Below, piece by piece: positions 27,148 through 37,549 of a stretch of DNA of 64,000 nucleotides. Origin of the DNA: Streptomyces zhaozhouensis. GTDB lineage: Bacteria; Actinomycetota; Actinomycetes; Streptomycetales; Streptomycetaceae. The translations under genes and the position numbers were made by a program. Position 1 is the stretch's first letter. Each line of letters opens with the position of its first letter. The DNA is taken from positions 124,001-188,000 of the forward strand of contig NZ_OCNE01000009.1 in the NCBI RefSeq assembly GCF_900230195.1, in the 5' to 3' direction. A model generated the notes under the pieces. It was not told the DNA's origin, did no database searches, and worked only from the letters and a program-made list of their open reading frames with translations.

Positions 27148-28419
27148 TCAGCCGGCCAGGAAGGACTCCCAGCCGCCGGGCGGCGCCTCACCGACGCCGA
27201 GCCCGCGCATCCGCTCCAGCACCTCGGGGTCCTGGGCGTCCAGCCAGTCGACCAACTGCCGGAAGGAGACGCACTCGACCCCGTCCCTGGGGCAGATCTC
27301 GCTGATCACGTCGGCGACGGCGTCCATGTAGATGCCGCCGTTCCACTGGTTGAAGTGGTTGCCGATGATCAGCGGCGCGCGGTTGCCCTCGTTGGCCCGG
27401 TCGAACGCGGCCATCAGCCCGTCGTGCATCTCGGCCTGCCAGGTGGGCCACATCGCGGGGTCGCCGCTGCCCTCGCCCGACTGGTTGACCATGAAGTTGT
27501 AGTCCATGGAGAGCGTCTCGAAGGAACGTCCCGGCATCGGCACCGACTGGAGCGAGATGTCCCAGACCCCGTGCCGCTGCCGCGGCCAGACCTGGAGCGC
27601 GTTGCCACTGGAGTCGTAGCGGAAGCCCGACTCGGCCGCGGCGGGCAACAGGTTCTCCTGGCCCTCCAGACAGGGCGCGCGCCCGCCGATCAGCTCCTCC
27701 TCGTAGTCGAACGGGAGCGGTTCCTCGTCGGTGAGGCCGGTGGTGGTGCGCCAGTTCTGCACCATCCACTTGGCCTGGTCGATCTCGTCGATCCAGTCCT
27801 CGACGCTCCAGCTGGAGCCGCCGGTCGGGCCGCAGAAGTGGCCGTTGAAGTGGGTGCCGATCTCGTTGCCCTCGGTCCAGGCCAGACGGACCTGTTCCAG
27901 GGTGGCGGCGATGTGCTCGTCGGAGAGGTAACCGATGTCGGAGGCGCCGGGCTGGCGGCCCGGGGGCTCGTAGTTGAGGCGCTCACTCTCCGGCAGGAGA
28001 TAGATACCGGAGAGGAAGTAGGTCATGTCGGCGTCGTATCGCTCGCCGATTTCCCGGAAGCGCGAGAAGAGCTGATTGTCGTCCTCTCCCGCACCGTCCC
28101 AGGAGAAGACGACGAATTGCGGCGGCTCCTCGCCGGGCGCCAACGGCTCGGGGTCGGGGGGCTGGTGGGGCTGGGGGCCGGTGTCGGCGGTGGAGCCGTC
28201 GCCGAGGAGCTGGGGCGCGGGGCCGGCGTCGTCCCCGCCGGAGCCCTCCTCGCCGTCCTCGCCCTCCTCGCCGGAGCCGCCCGAGGCGGACTCGTGGCGC
28301 TCCTCGCCCTTGTCGCCACCGTCGCCCCCTTCTCCCGACAGCGAGCAGGCTGTCATGCCCAGGGCCAGCGCACCGATGGCCACCAGGGTCGCCGTCCGTC
28401 TCGTCGTGTGTGTGACCAT
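27148..28419 (-). CDS. Polysaccharide deacetylase-like lipoprotein
   Basis: 423 residues. Signal peptide with lipobox GMTAC near residue 24, then a ~60-residue Gly/Glu/Asp linker. The globular part begins at PQFVVFSWDGAGEDD, which resembles the TFDDG metal site of NodB-fold deacetylases. It also contains GNEIGTHFNGHFCG (the HxxxH-like metal site) and RAPCLEGQENL (Arg of motif 3). The FSWDG and THFNGH spacing supports a NodB fold with altered motif 1 (Trp-Asp-Gly). Cell-wall or capsule carbohydrate is the likely substrate. The ATG at 28419 follows GGGAGGACGCGAG, better than the upstream ATG. The promoter lies in the AT-rich gap to 28689. Confidence 0.72.
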   Translation of the reverse strand: MVTHTTRRTATLVAIGALALGMTACSLSGEGGDGGDKGEERHESASGGSGEEGEDGEEGSGGDDAGPAPQLLGDGSTADTGPQPHQPPDPEPLAPGEEPPQFVVFSWDGAGEDDNQLFSRFREIGERYDADMTYFLSGIYLLPESERLNYEPPGRQPGASDIGYLSDEHIAATLEQVRLAWTEGNEIGTHFNGHFCGPTGGSSWSVEDWIDEIDQAKWMVQNWRTTTGLTDEEPLPFDYEEELIGGRAPCLEGQENLLPAAAESGFRYDSSGNALQVWPRQRHGVWDISLQSVPMPGRSFETLSMDYNFMVNQSGEGSGDPAMWPTWQAEMHDGLMAAFDRANEGNRAPLIIGNHFNQWNGGIYMDAVADVISEICPRDGVECVSFRQLVDWLDAQDPEVLERMRGLGVGEAPPGGWESFLAG

Positions 28420-28689
28420 CTCGCGTCCTCCCGTTGCCAACGCAGGGTTTTGTCCGCTCCGTCCGATTCGCGGGGCAGCGCACCAAACTCTTCCTCTCAG
28501 CGTTAGAGATGTTTGTATGACAAGCGGTTCCCATGACTTTTTCCCTCCTTCGGATTAATTGCGCCGCTGAACGGGGTCTGGCCCTCGTACAGACCTTTGC
28601 GTCGCATTACTCTTCATTTACCAAGCCTTGAGAAAGGCCATAACTCCTGTAACTCCGGGGTTTTCGCCCCTCACGGACGGAGACGGAAG

Positions 28690-31158
28690 ATGTCCGCCTG
28701 CGCCCCCACTCCCGATTCGACCCAGCCCGGGCCGTCCTCCTCGGCCGCCCCCTCCTCGGCGGCCGGAGGGTCGGGCCCCCGCTCACCGCTCGTTCGCCAC
28801 CGCGCGGATCTCTCCGCCTCGGTCTCGGTCTTTCTGATCGCCCTGCCGCTCTCCCTCGGCATCGCGTTGGCCACGGGCGCGCCGCTCCAGGCGGGGCTCG
28901 TCGCCGCGGCGGTCGGCGGCATCGTGGTGGGGCTGCTGGGCGGCGCGCCGCTCCAGGTCAGCGGCCCGGCCGCGGGTCTGACGGTCATCACGGCCGATCT
29001 GATCCACCAGTACGGCTGGCGCACCACCTGCGCCATCACCGCGCTCGCCGGCCTCACCCAGCTCGCCCTCTCCGCGCTGCGGGTGGCCAGGTCCGCGCTG
29101 GTCGTCAGCCCGGCGATCGTGCACGGGATGCTGGCGGGCATCGGCGCCACGATCGCGCTCTCCCAGCTGCACATCGTGCTGGGCGGGGACCCGGAGAGCT
29201 CCGCCCTGGACAATCTGGCGGATCTGCCGGGCCAGTTGGCCGACCCCCAGCTGACCTCCCTCTCGGTGGGCGCGCTGGTGGTGGCGGTGCTGCTGCTCTG
29301 GCCACGGCTGCCGGGACGGGCGGGGGGTCTGGTGCGCAAGGCGGCGCCGGCGGCGCTCGCGGCCGTGGTGCTGGCGACGTTCCTCTCCTGGTCCCTCTCC
29401 CTGGACGTCTCCCGCGTCGACCTGCCGTCCTGGAGCAGCCACGCGCTGCCCCGGATGCCGGAGGGGCCGGTGCTCGGGCTGTTCGCGGCCGTGTTGACGA
29501 TCACGCTGGTCGCGAGTGTGGAGTCGCTGCTGTCCGCGGTCGCCGTCGACAAGCTGGCGTCGGCCAGACAGCGGGCCGGCGGGCCGCGGGTGCCCAGGGC
29601 CGACCTCGACCGGGAGCTGCGCGGCCAGGGCGTCGCCAACATGGTCTCCGGCTCCCTCGGCGGGCTGCCGGTCACCGGTGTCGCCGTGCGCAGCTCGGCC
29701 AACGTGGCGGCGGGCGCGGTCTCCCGGCGCTCGACGGTCCTGCACGGTTGCTGGGTGCTGGTGGCCACGGGCCTGCTGGTGGGGGTGCTGGAGCTGATCC
29801 CGCTCGGCGCGCTGGCGGCCCTGGTGATGGTGGTCGGCGTGCAGATGGTCAACATCACGCACATCCGCAGCGTGACCCGTCACCGCGAGGTCGCGGTCTA
29901 CGTCGCCACGGCGGTCGGTGTGACGGTCTTCGGAGTGCTGGAGGGCGTCGGGATCGGCATCCTGGCCGCGGTCGCGGTGGCGCTGCACCGGCTGACCCAC
30001 ACCGGCATCAGCCAGGAGCCGCTGCCGGACGGCGGGCACCGGGTGCGCGTGCGGGGGCAGTTGACCTTTCTCGCCGTGCCCAGGCTGTCGCGGGTGCTCG
30101 GGCAGCTGCCGGAGCGGGCGCGAGTGGTCGTCGAGCTGGAGGGCACCTTCGTCGACCACGCCGCGTTCGAGACGCTGCACGACTGGCGGGCGTCCCATCT
30201 GGCGCAGGGCGGCACGGTGGAGCTGCCGGCCGGGCTGGGGCTGCCCGGGAGCGCGGCGCCGTCCGCCGCCGCGCCGCACCGCTGCCATCCGTGGCAGTCC
30301 TGGCGCAACCACCGGGACGTCACCCACGACGGGGCGCCGATCCCCACGCCGTCGAGCGGTTCGCCGGATCTTCTCCTCGGGGGGCTGCGCGCCTTCCAGA
30401 GCACCACGGCGCCGGTGGTGCGGGAGGAGCTGGCGCGGCTGGCCCGCGAGGGACAGCGGCCCGGACAGCTCTTTCTGACCTGTGCCGACTCCCGTCTGGT
30501 CACCAGCATGATCACCTCAAGCGGCCCCGGCGACCTCTTCACCGTGCGCAACATCGGGAATCTGGTGCCGCCTCCCGGGACCGACTCGGGCGACGACTCG
30601 GTGGGCGCCGCCATCGAGTACGCGCTCACCGAGCTGGGGGTCAGCACCCTCACGGTCTGCGGGCACTCGGGATGCGGGGCGATGCGCGCGCTGCGGTCGG
30701 TGGACCGGGATCGCGGGGTGCTGCCCGACGGGCCGCTCGGCCGCTGGCTCGCCCACGCCAGGCCCAGCCTGGAGCGGCTGCGCTCGGGGCCGTCGGCCCG
30801 GCTCGACGACGGGGAGCACTTCGGGGAGACGTCGGGCGGCGGAGCACGCGGCGGGGAGGGGCCCGAAGAGGCGGAGTTGGAGGCGCTCTGCCTGGCCAAC
30901 GTGGTGCAGCAGTTGGACCACCTCGCCGGGCACCCGTGGGTCGCCCAGCGGCTGGCCGAGGGCACGCTTCGGCTCCGCGGGATGTACTTCCATGTCGGGC
31001 GTGCCCAGATCTATGTGCTGGATCGGGAGGAGGGACGGCCCCCCGTCTTCACCGCCGTCCGGCCGGAGCGCGGGGGCGAGGAGCCCGAGCGCGGGGGTGA
31101 GGAGGTGCTGAGCGTTCCGGTGAACGGCGCGGCGGAGCCCGTTCGTCGCAGCGGTTGA
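28690..31158 (+). CDS. SulP-family anion transporter fused to beta-carbonic anhydrase
   Basis: 822 residues. A Ser/Pro-rich N-terminus is followed by SulP membrane domain (~residues 40-430), with ALPLSLGIALATGAPLQAGL at its start. A STAS-like segment (~450-520) is FVDHAAFETLHDW. The C-terminal domain (~560-800) is a beta-class carbonic anhydrase with Zn ligands in FLTCADSRL and CGHSGCGAM. The fusion should couple bicarbonate transport to CO2 hydration at the membrane. ATG preceded by GGAGACGGAAG. Related fusions are known in mycobacteria (Rv3273). The upstream 270 bases are unusually AT-rich for this genome. Confidence 0.93.
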   Translation: MSACAPTPDSTQPGPSSSAAPSSAAGGSGPRSPLVRHRADLSASVSVFLIALPLSLGIALATGAPLQAGLVAAAVGGIVVGLLGGAPLQVSGPAAGLTVITADLIHQYGWRTTCAITALAGLTQLALSALRVARSALVVSPAIVHGMLAGIGATIALSQLHIVLGGDPESSALDNLADLPGQLADPQLTSLSVGALVVAVLLLWPRLPGRAGGLVRKAAPAALAAVVLATFLSWSLSLDVSRVDLPSWSSHALPRMPEGPVLGLFAAVLTITLVASVESLLSAVAVDKLASARQRAGGPRVPRADLDRELRGQGVANMVSGSLGGLPVTGVAVRSSANVAAGAVSRRSTVLHGCWVLVATGLLVGVLELIPLGALAALVMVVGVQMVNITHIRSVTRHREVAVYVATAVGVTVFGVLEGVGIGILAAVAVALHRLTHTGISQEPLPDGGHRVRVRGQLTFLAVPRLSRVLGQLPERARVVVELEGTFVDHAAFETLHDWRASHLAQGGTVELPAGLGLPGSAAPSAAAPHRCHPWQSWRNHRDVTHDGAPIPTPSSGSPDLLLGGLRAFQSTTAPVVREELARLAREGQRPGQLFLTCADSRLVTSMITSSGPGDLFTVRNIGNLVPPPGTDSGDDSVGAAIEYALTELGVSTLTVCGHSGCGAMRALRSVDRDRGVLPDGPLGRWLAHARPSLERLRSGPSARLDDGEHFGETSGGGARGGEGPEEAELEALCLANVVQQLDHLAGHPWVAQRLAEGTLRLRGMYFHVGRAQIYVLDREEGRPPVFTAVRPERGGEEPERGGEEVLSVPVNGAAEPVRRSG

Positions 31159-31366
31159 CCGTTCATCGCGCGGAGATCGAATGGCCTTGTCAAAGGAGGG
31201 TGGGACTGATGAGGTGTGCCGTGGGACACAACTGACGCCGCGCGGGTGACTGCCATGTGCGACGGGCGCTTGGCCGTCGGTCCCGGCCGACCCTCGTTCG
31301 CCCACGTCACCCCTCGGCAGTGGTGACATCGGCCGCTCACCGTGGCGGGGCGGACAAGGAGGCGTT

Positions 31367-33328
<1,962 letters not shown>

Positions 33329-33406
33329 CCGTCGGCCGCGCGCCCGTCTCCCTCCCCGTTTCCTCGGGAGGGGGCGGGTCTCGGACGGCGTGCCGCGCGC
33401 TGGAGC

Positions 33407-33445
33407 GTATAGGGGCGCCCGATCGTTGATCGGGCGCCCCTATAC
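33407..33445. terminator. Long perfect hairpin after acsA
   Basis: 18-base perfect stem (33407-33424 with 33428-33445; core TATAGGGGCGCCCGATC) and a 3-base loop. It sits 80 bases past acsA and 117 before the holin-like gene. No U-tract. Functions as terminator or, less likely, as an operator of the next gene. Confidence 0.7.
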
Positions 33446-33561
33446 CATCTGTGGCATCCCTCCCGGGGGCGACGAGGTGTCGCGACGGACGCACCACCAT
33501 GGGCACCACTACTGTCACGTGCACCTACCGCAACCACGCCAGGAGAGAAAGTGAGAACGCG

Positions 33562-34050
33562 ATGAGCGCAGCCGACGAGGGGCGCAGCCTCGGAGAGTTG
33601 GTCGCCTCGGCGACCGGCGAGCTGTCCGGTCTGGTGCACGACGAGATCGCCCTCGCCAAGGCCGAGATCCGACAGGACGTCAAACGCGCCCTCTTCGGGA
33701 GCGTCGCCGGGGTGGTGGCGGCCGGGCTGGTCGTCTTCGCCGTGCCGCTGCTGAGCTTCGCGCTGGCGTTCTGGCTGCGGAACTGGTGGGACCTCCCGCT
33801 GGCCATCGCCTGTCTGATCGTCGCCGGCATCTATCTGGTGCTGGCGCTGTTGATGGCGCTGTGGGCGAAGCGCAAGCTCGGGAAGATCTCGCCGCCCGAG
33901 CGGTCCATCCGTTCCGCCAAGGAGTCGGCGACCGTGCTCTCCCACGCCAAGCCGCGCCCCCGCGACGGGGCATCCGACGTGGCCGCCGATCGGGCCGAGA
34001 CCTCCGACGCGCGGGCCGTGGCCGGCGACCGCGCCGGCTCGTCCACATGA
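33562..34050 (+). CDS. Phage holin-superfamily membrane protein (actinobacterial type)
   Basis: 162 residues. Amphipathic N-terminal helix (LGELVASATGELSGLVHDEI) precedes two transmembrane helices: SVAGVVAAGLVVFAVPLLSF and LAIACLIVAGIYLVLALLM. It ends in a charged cytoplasmic tail. The domain (DUF1469/PF07332, putative holin superfamily III) is common in actinobacterial core genomes, not a sign of prophage. It overlaps the following hydrolase by ATGA (34047-34050). The pair matches Rv3669-Rv3670 in mycobacteria. The ATG used lacks a strong SD; an AGGAGAG lies ~15 bases upstream. Confidence 0.83.
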   Translation: MSAADEGRSLGELVASATGELSGLVHDEIALAKAEIRQDVKRALFGSVAGVVAAGLVVFAVPLLSFALAFWLRNWWDLPLAIACLIVAGIYLVLALLMALWAKRKLGKISPPERSIRSAKESATVLSHAKPRPRDGASDVAADRAETSDARAVAGDRAGSST

Positions 34051-34982
34051 CACACGCCGACCACTCCGGGATGCGTTCCTCGGTGATCCTCCGGGACGGA
34101 CCGTGGACGCATCGCGATGTCGCGGCCAACGGCGCGCGGTTCCATATCGCCGAGACGGGCGAGGGGCCGCTGGTGTTGCTGGTGCACGGGTTCCCCCAGT
34201 TCTGGTGGACCTGGCGGCACCAGCTGACGGCGCTGGCCGAGGCCGGGTTCCGGGCCGTGGCCATGGATCTGCGGGGCATCGGCGGCAGCGACCGCACCCC
34301 GCGCGGCTACGATCCGGCGAATCTGGCGCTCGACGTGACCGGCGTGATCCGTTCGCTCGGGGAGCCGGACGCCGCGCTGGTCGGGCACGATCTCGGCGGC
34401 TATCTGGCGTGGACGGCGGCTGTGATGCGGCCCAAGCTGGTGCGGCGGCTGGCGGTCTCCTCGATGCCGCACCCGCGGAGTTGGCGCGCCGCGCTGCTGC
34501 GGGACCCCCGGCAGACGGCGGCCAGCCGCTACGTGTGGGGCTTCCAGCGTCCCTGGCTGCCGGAGCGTCAGCTGGTCGCGGACGAGGGGGCGCTGGTGGG
34601 GCGGCTGCTGCGGCAGTGGTCGGGGCCCCGTCAGCCGGAGCCGGCCGACGTGCTGGTCTACCGGCAGGCGATGTGCGTGCCCTCCACCGCGAACTGCGCG
34701 GTCGAGCCGTACCGCTGGCTGGTGCGTTCGCTCGTGCGTCCGGACGGGGTCCAGTTCAACCGGCGCATGAAGCGGCCGGTGCTGGTGCCCACGCTCCATC
34801 TGCACGGTTCCCTGGATCCCGTGGTGCGCACGCGCAGCTCGGCCGGGTCGGGGGAGTATGTGGAGGCGCCCTACCGCTGGCGGCTCTTCGACGGTCTGGG
34901 GCACTTCCCGCACGAGGAGGACCCGGCCGCGTTCAGCACCGAGCTGATCGACTGGCTGCGCGATCCCGAGCCGGACCGCTGA
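34047..34982 (+). CDS. Alpha/beta hydrolase, epoxide-hydrolase (EphE) type
   Basis: 311 residues. Oxyanion-hole motif HGFPQFWW (HGxP of epoxide hydrolases), nucleophile Asp in VGHDLGGYLAW, and catalytic His in GLGHFPHEEDP. A helical lid lies at ~150-230. The Asp nucleophile plus HGFP points to epoxide hydrolase or haloalkane dehalogenase; the former is favoured by synteny with mycobacterial EphE next to MarP. Start overlaps the holin-like stop by 4 bases. The stop falls in the first copy of an 18-base tandem repeat. Confidence 0.88.
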   Translation: MTHADHSGMRSSVILRDGPWTHRDVAANGARFHIAETGEGPLVLLVHGFPQFWWTWRHQLTALAEAGFRAVAMDLRGIGGSDRTPRGYDPANLALDVTGVIRSLGEPDAALVGHDLGGYLAWTAAVMRPKLVRRLAVSSMPHPRSWRAALLRDPRQTAASRYVWGFQRPWLPERQLVADEGALVGRLLRQWSGPRQPEPADVLVYRQAMCVPSTANCAVEPYRWLVRSLVRPDGVQFNRRMKRPVLVPTLHLHGSLDPVVRTRSSAGSGEYVEAPYRWRLFDGLGHFPHEEDPAAFSTELIDWLRDPEPDR

Positions 34983-35008
34983 GGCGCGCCGGACCGCTGA
35001 GGCGCGCC
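34973..35008 (+). repeat. 18-base tandem duplication over the stop codon
   Basis: GGACCGCTGAGGCGCGCC occurs twice in a row without change (34973-34990 and 34991-35008). The TGA of the hydrolase lies in the first copy. Looks like a recent slippage event. Confidence 0.85.
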
Positions 35009-35223
35009 GGCCCCCTGGCGGGCCGCCGGCCCCCCGGTGCCTTCCGCGGCGCCCCTTCTCCCGTCGTGTCCTCCCGTCGCGGGACGTTTCGTCAACGCAC
35101 CGTAGACGCCTGGTCTACGGGCGGTTGACGGGGCCTCGGGGCCGTTGGCAACTGCCAGTCGCATACGCCCGTGGACTTCGCGGATCTGGGTTACTGACCT
35201 TGGAGCACGGGCAGGGACGTGTT

Positions 35224-35412
35224 ATGGGCTGGACGCACGAATACCGTGACGTGGCACGTGAACCAAGCGGCAATGGGGCCGCCACCCGGGCGCGAGGCGC
35301 CGCTCGCGACTTCCGGGGTGGCCCGTTGCCCGACACGGCGATCAGATTTCCGGATATCCTCCGCCGTCGCGCGCGCTGGGTCAGCGCCCGCCTGCGGCAC
35401 CCGCGCGGCTGA
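35224..35412 (+). CDS. Possible small protein in the hydrolase-marP gap
   Basis: 62-residue open frame (MGWTHEYRDVAREPSG...) in the 499-base gap 34983-35481, which otherwise shows no gene. It has mostly G/C third positions and ends in RRRARWVSARLRHPRG. No good ribosome-binding site. It is between two converging genes, so it would need its own promoter in 35009-35223. Function not recognised; it may be chance. Confidence 0.3.
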   Translation: MGWTHEYRDVAREPSGNGAATRARGAARDFRGGPLPDTAIRFPDILRRRARWVSARLRHPRG

Positions 35413-35481
35413 GCCCCACGCTCCGCGCCGAGCACTCGACACCTCACGAACCGAGCACCCCCACATCTCACCGAACGGCCG

Positions 35482-36669
35482 TCATGCCGGCGCGCAGCGC
35501 CCGGTGTTCACCGGCCGTTCGGCGGTACGCCCGCGGGCGGCCATCTCCCGTACCTCGTCCGAGGTCAGCGCGTACCCCGTGCTGTCCTCGTCGAGGGAGC
35601 GGGCGAAGACCACCCCCAGCACCTCGCCCTCTGGCGACAGCAGCGGGCCGCCGGAGTTGCCCGGGCGAATGGTGGTGTGGAGCGAGTACACCTCCCGGTT
35701 GACCATGTCGCCGCGGTAGATGTCCGGGCCCCTGGCCCGGTAGCGGTCCCGGACGCGGGCCGACCCGACCTCGTACGGGCCGCCCTCGGGGAACCCGACG
35801 ACCACCGCGCCGTCCGCCGACTCGGCCGCCCGCGCGCTGAACGGCAGGGCGGGCGACGGGAGGCCCGGCACGTCGATCACGGCGATGTCGCGCAGCGGGT
35901 CGAAGAGCACCACCTCGCCGGGGAAGCGTTCCCCGAGCCCGCCGACGCGCACCAGCGGCGCGCCCACGCCGCCGACGACGTGCGCGTTGGTCATCACCTT
36001 CCCGGGAGCGAAGACGAAACCGGTGCCCTCCAGGGTGCGCCCGCAGCCGGGCGCCGAGCCCTCGATCCGCACCACGGAGCGCCAGACGCCGCTCAGCGCC
36101 GGCGCGTCGACCAGCTCCGGGTCGGGCGGCGGCACCCGGGTGATCGGCTCGGTGCCGATCGGCGCGGCCAGCCCCCGCGGGGCACCGGGCGCGAGCACCC
36201 CGCTCAGCTCTCCGGCCCACCCCTCGGCCTCGGCAGGCAGGGCGCGGGAGACCCCGAAGAGGACGCGGGAGGAACGCAGTTCGCTGCCGAGCGTGCCGGA
36301 GGTGACCAGCGTCAGCGCGGAGCCGAAGAGCCACGCGACGAGCAGCAGCGCAAGGGCGTGCACGAGCGCCCCGCCGGCCGCGTCGACGGCGCGGGCCGCC
36401 GGCCAGGTGACCAGCGCGCGCAGCCGGGCGCCGAGCAGCGTCGCGGTGGCCTGCCCGACCACGGCCGCCGAACCCAGCAGCACCAGCCCGGCGGCGGCGC
36501 CCGCGGTGCCCGTGCCCTCCGGCCAGAGCAGGGTCAGCGCGCGGGTCGCGAGCAGCACTCCGGTCAGCAGGCCGACCGCCGAGCAGACGCCGAGCAGCAG
36601 CCCCCGGCCGTAGCCGATGACCGCGAGCGAGCCGGCGGCCAGCAGCAGCGAGACGTCGAGGACGTTCAC
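35482..36669 (-). CDS. marP: MarP-family membrane serine protease
   Basis: 395 residues from GTG. Four N-terminal membrane helices (CvpA-like region, residues ~1-120) are followed by a periplasmic chymotrypsin-fold protease. The triad is His in MTNAHVVGG, Asp in LRDIAVIDV and Ser in GNSGGPLLS. MarP (Rv3671c) is needed for acid and oxidative stress survival in M. tuberculosis by processing cell-wall enzymes; a similar stress role is inferred here. Same gene order as in mycobacteria (ephE, marP, CoA-Nudix, nth, crp). Confidence 0.93.
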   Translation of the reverse strand: MNVLDVSLLLAAGSLAVIGYGRGLLLGVCSAVGLLTGVLLATRALTLLWPEGTGTAGAAAGLVLLGSAAVVGQATATLLGARLRALVTWPAARAVDAAGGALVHALALLLVAWLFGSALTLVTSGTLGSELRSSRVLFGVSRALPAEAEGWAGELSGVLAPGAPRGLAAPIGTEPITRVPPPDPELVDAPALSGVWRSVVRIEGSAPGCGRTLEGTGFVFAPGKVMTNAHVVGGVGAPLVRVGGLGERFPGEVVLFDPLRDIAVIDVPGLPSPALPFSARAAESADGAVVVGFPEGGPYEVGSARVRDRYRARGPDIYRGDMVNREVYSLHTTIRPGNSGGPLLSPEGEVLGVVFARSLDEDSTGYALTSDEVREMAARGRTAERPVNTGRCAPA

Positions 36670-36700
36670 CCGGCCACGTTCTCACGGGGCCGGGCGTGGC

Positions 36701-37495
36701 TCACGCCGAGTGGTCCAACGGGAGCAGCCGCCCGTCGTCCCAGGGCTTCTCCCAGCCGCCGTAGTGCAGCAGGCGGTCGATCACCCCCGCGGTGAAGCCC
36801 CAGACCAGGGTGTCGGCGACCTCGAAGCAGGGCCCCCGGTAGCCGCTGGGGTGGAGCGCGGTGCCCCGGTGCGCGGGGTCGCACAGCCGCGCGAGCGGGA
36901 CGGTGAAGACCCGCGCGGTCTCGGCCGGGTCCTGCGGGGCGACGGGGGTCGGCTTGCGCCACCAGGCCAGCACGGGGGAGACCACGAAGCGGCTGACCGG
37001 GATGTAGAGCCGGGGCAGCGTGGCGAAGATCCGCACGCCTGCCGGGTCGAGCCCGGTCTCCTCCTCGGCCTCGCGCAGCGCGGCCCGCCAGGGGCCGGCG
37101 CCCTCCGGGTCGCCGTCCTCGGGGTCCAGGGCGCCGCCGGGGAACGAGGCCTGGCCGGCGTGCTGGCGCAGGCTGCTGGCCCGTTCCAACAGCAGCAGCT
37201 CGGGGCCGCACTCGCCCTCGCCGAAGAGCACCAGCACCGCCGAGGGGCGCCCGCCGTCGGGCGGCGGCAGGAAGGCGCTGAGCTGGCGCGGCTCGATGGT
37301 GCGCGCGGCCTCGGCCAGCGGGCGCAGCCACGCGGGCAGCTCGTCCCGCGCCTCGGCGCCCGGCGGGTCCGCCGAGGGGGCAAGGGGGTCCGCCGAGGGG
37401 GCACGGGGATCCGCCGAGGGAACGCGGGGGCCTTTGACCCCGGGGCCGGGGCCGGCGGCACGAGGACGGGGGTCGGCGGGGTGAGGGCTGGTCAA
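36701..37495 (-). CDS. CoA-pyrophosphatase-type Nudix hydrolase
   Basis: 264 residues. The Nudix box reads GGALDPEDGD then AALREAEEETGLDP. The upstream SLRQHAGQASFPGG matches the NuCoA signature, so CoA or acyl-CoA cleavage to 4'-phosphopantetheine and 3',5'-ADP is likely. The N-terminal ~50 residues contain three near-perfect PSADP repeats, a 21-base unit expanded at about 37365-37430, and are probably disordered. It lies 31 bases upstream of marP on the same strand. Confidence 0.88.
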   Translation of the reverse strand: MTSPHPADPRPRAAGPGPGVKGPRVPSADPRAPSADPLAPSADPPGAEARDELPAWLRPLAEAARTIEPRQLSAFLPPPDGGRPSAVLVLFGEGECGPELLLLERASSLRQHAGQASFPGGALDPEDGDPEGAGPWRAALREAEEETGLDPAGVRIFATLPRLYIPVSRFVVSPVLAWWRKPTPVAPQDPAETARVFTVPLARLCDPAHRGTALHPSGYRGPCFEVADTLVWGFTAGVIDRLLHYGGWEKPWDDGRLLPLDHSA

Positions 37496-37549
37496 GGGCG
37501 GGCTCCCTGGGCAGAGGTGGCGGGGCGGCGGGCGGACGCGGGCCGCGGG

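Noticed and set aside
31159..31366. Riboswitch before acsA
   Set aside because: No recognisable riboswitch core or strong hairpin; only an SD next to the GTG.
33562..34050. Prophage remnant because of a holin domain
   Set aside because: The family is a standard membrane protein of actinobacterial core genomes and no other phage gene is near.
35224..35412. WblA-type regulator in the gap, since wblA is near this region in S. coelicolor by memory
   Set aside because: No four-Cys iron-sulfur motif in any frame of the gap.
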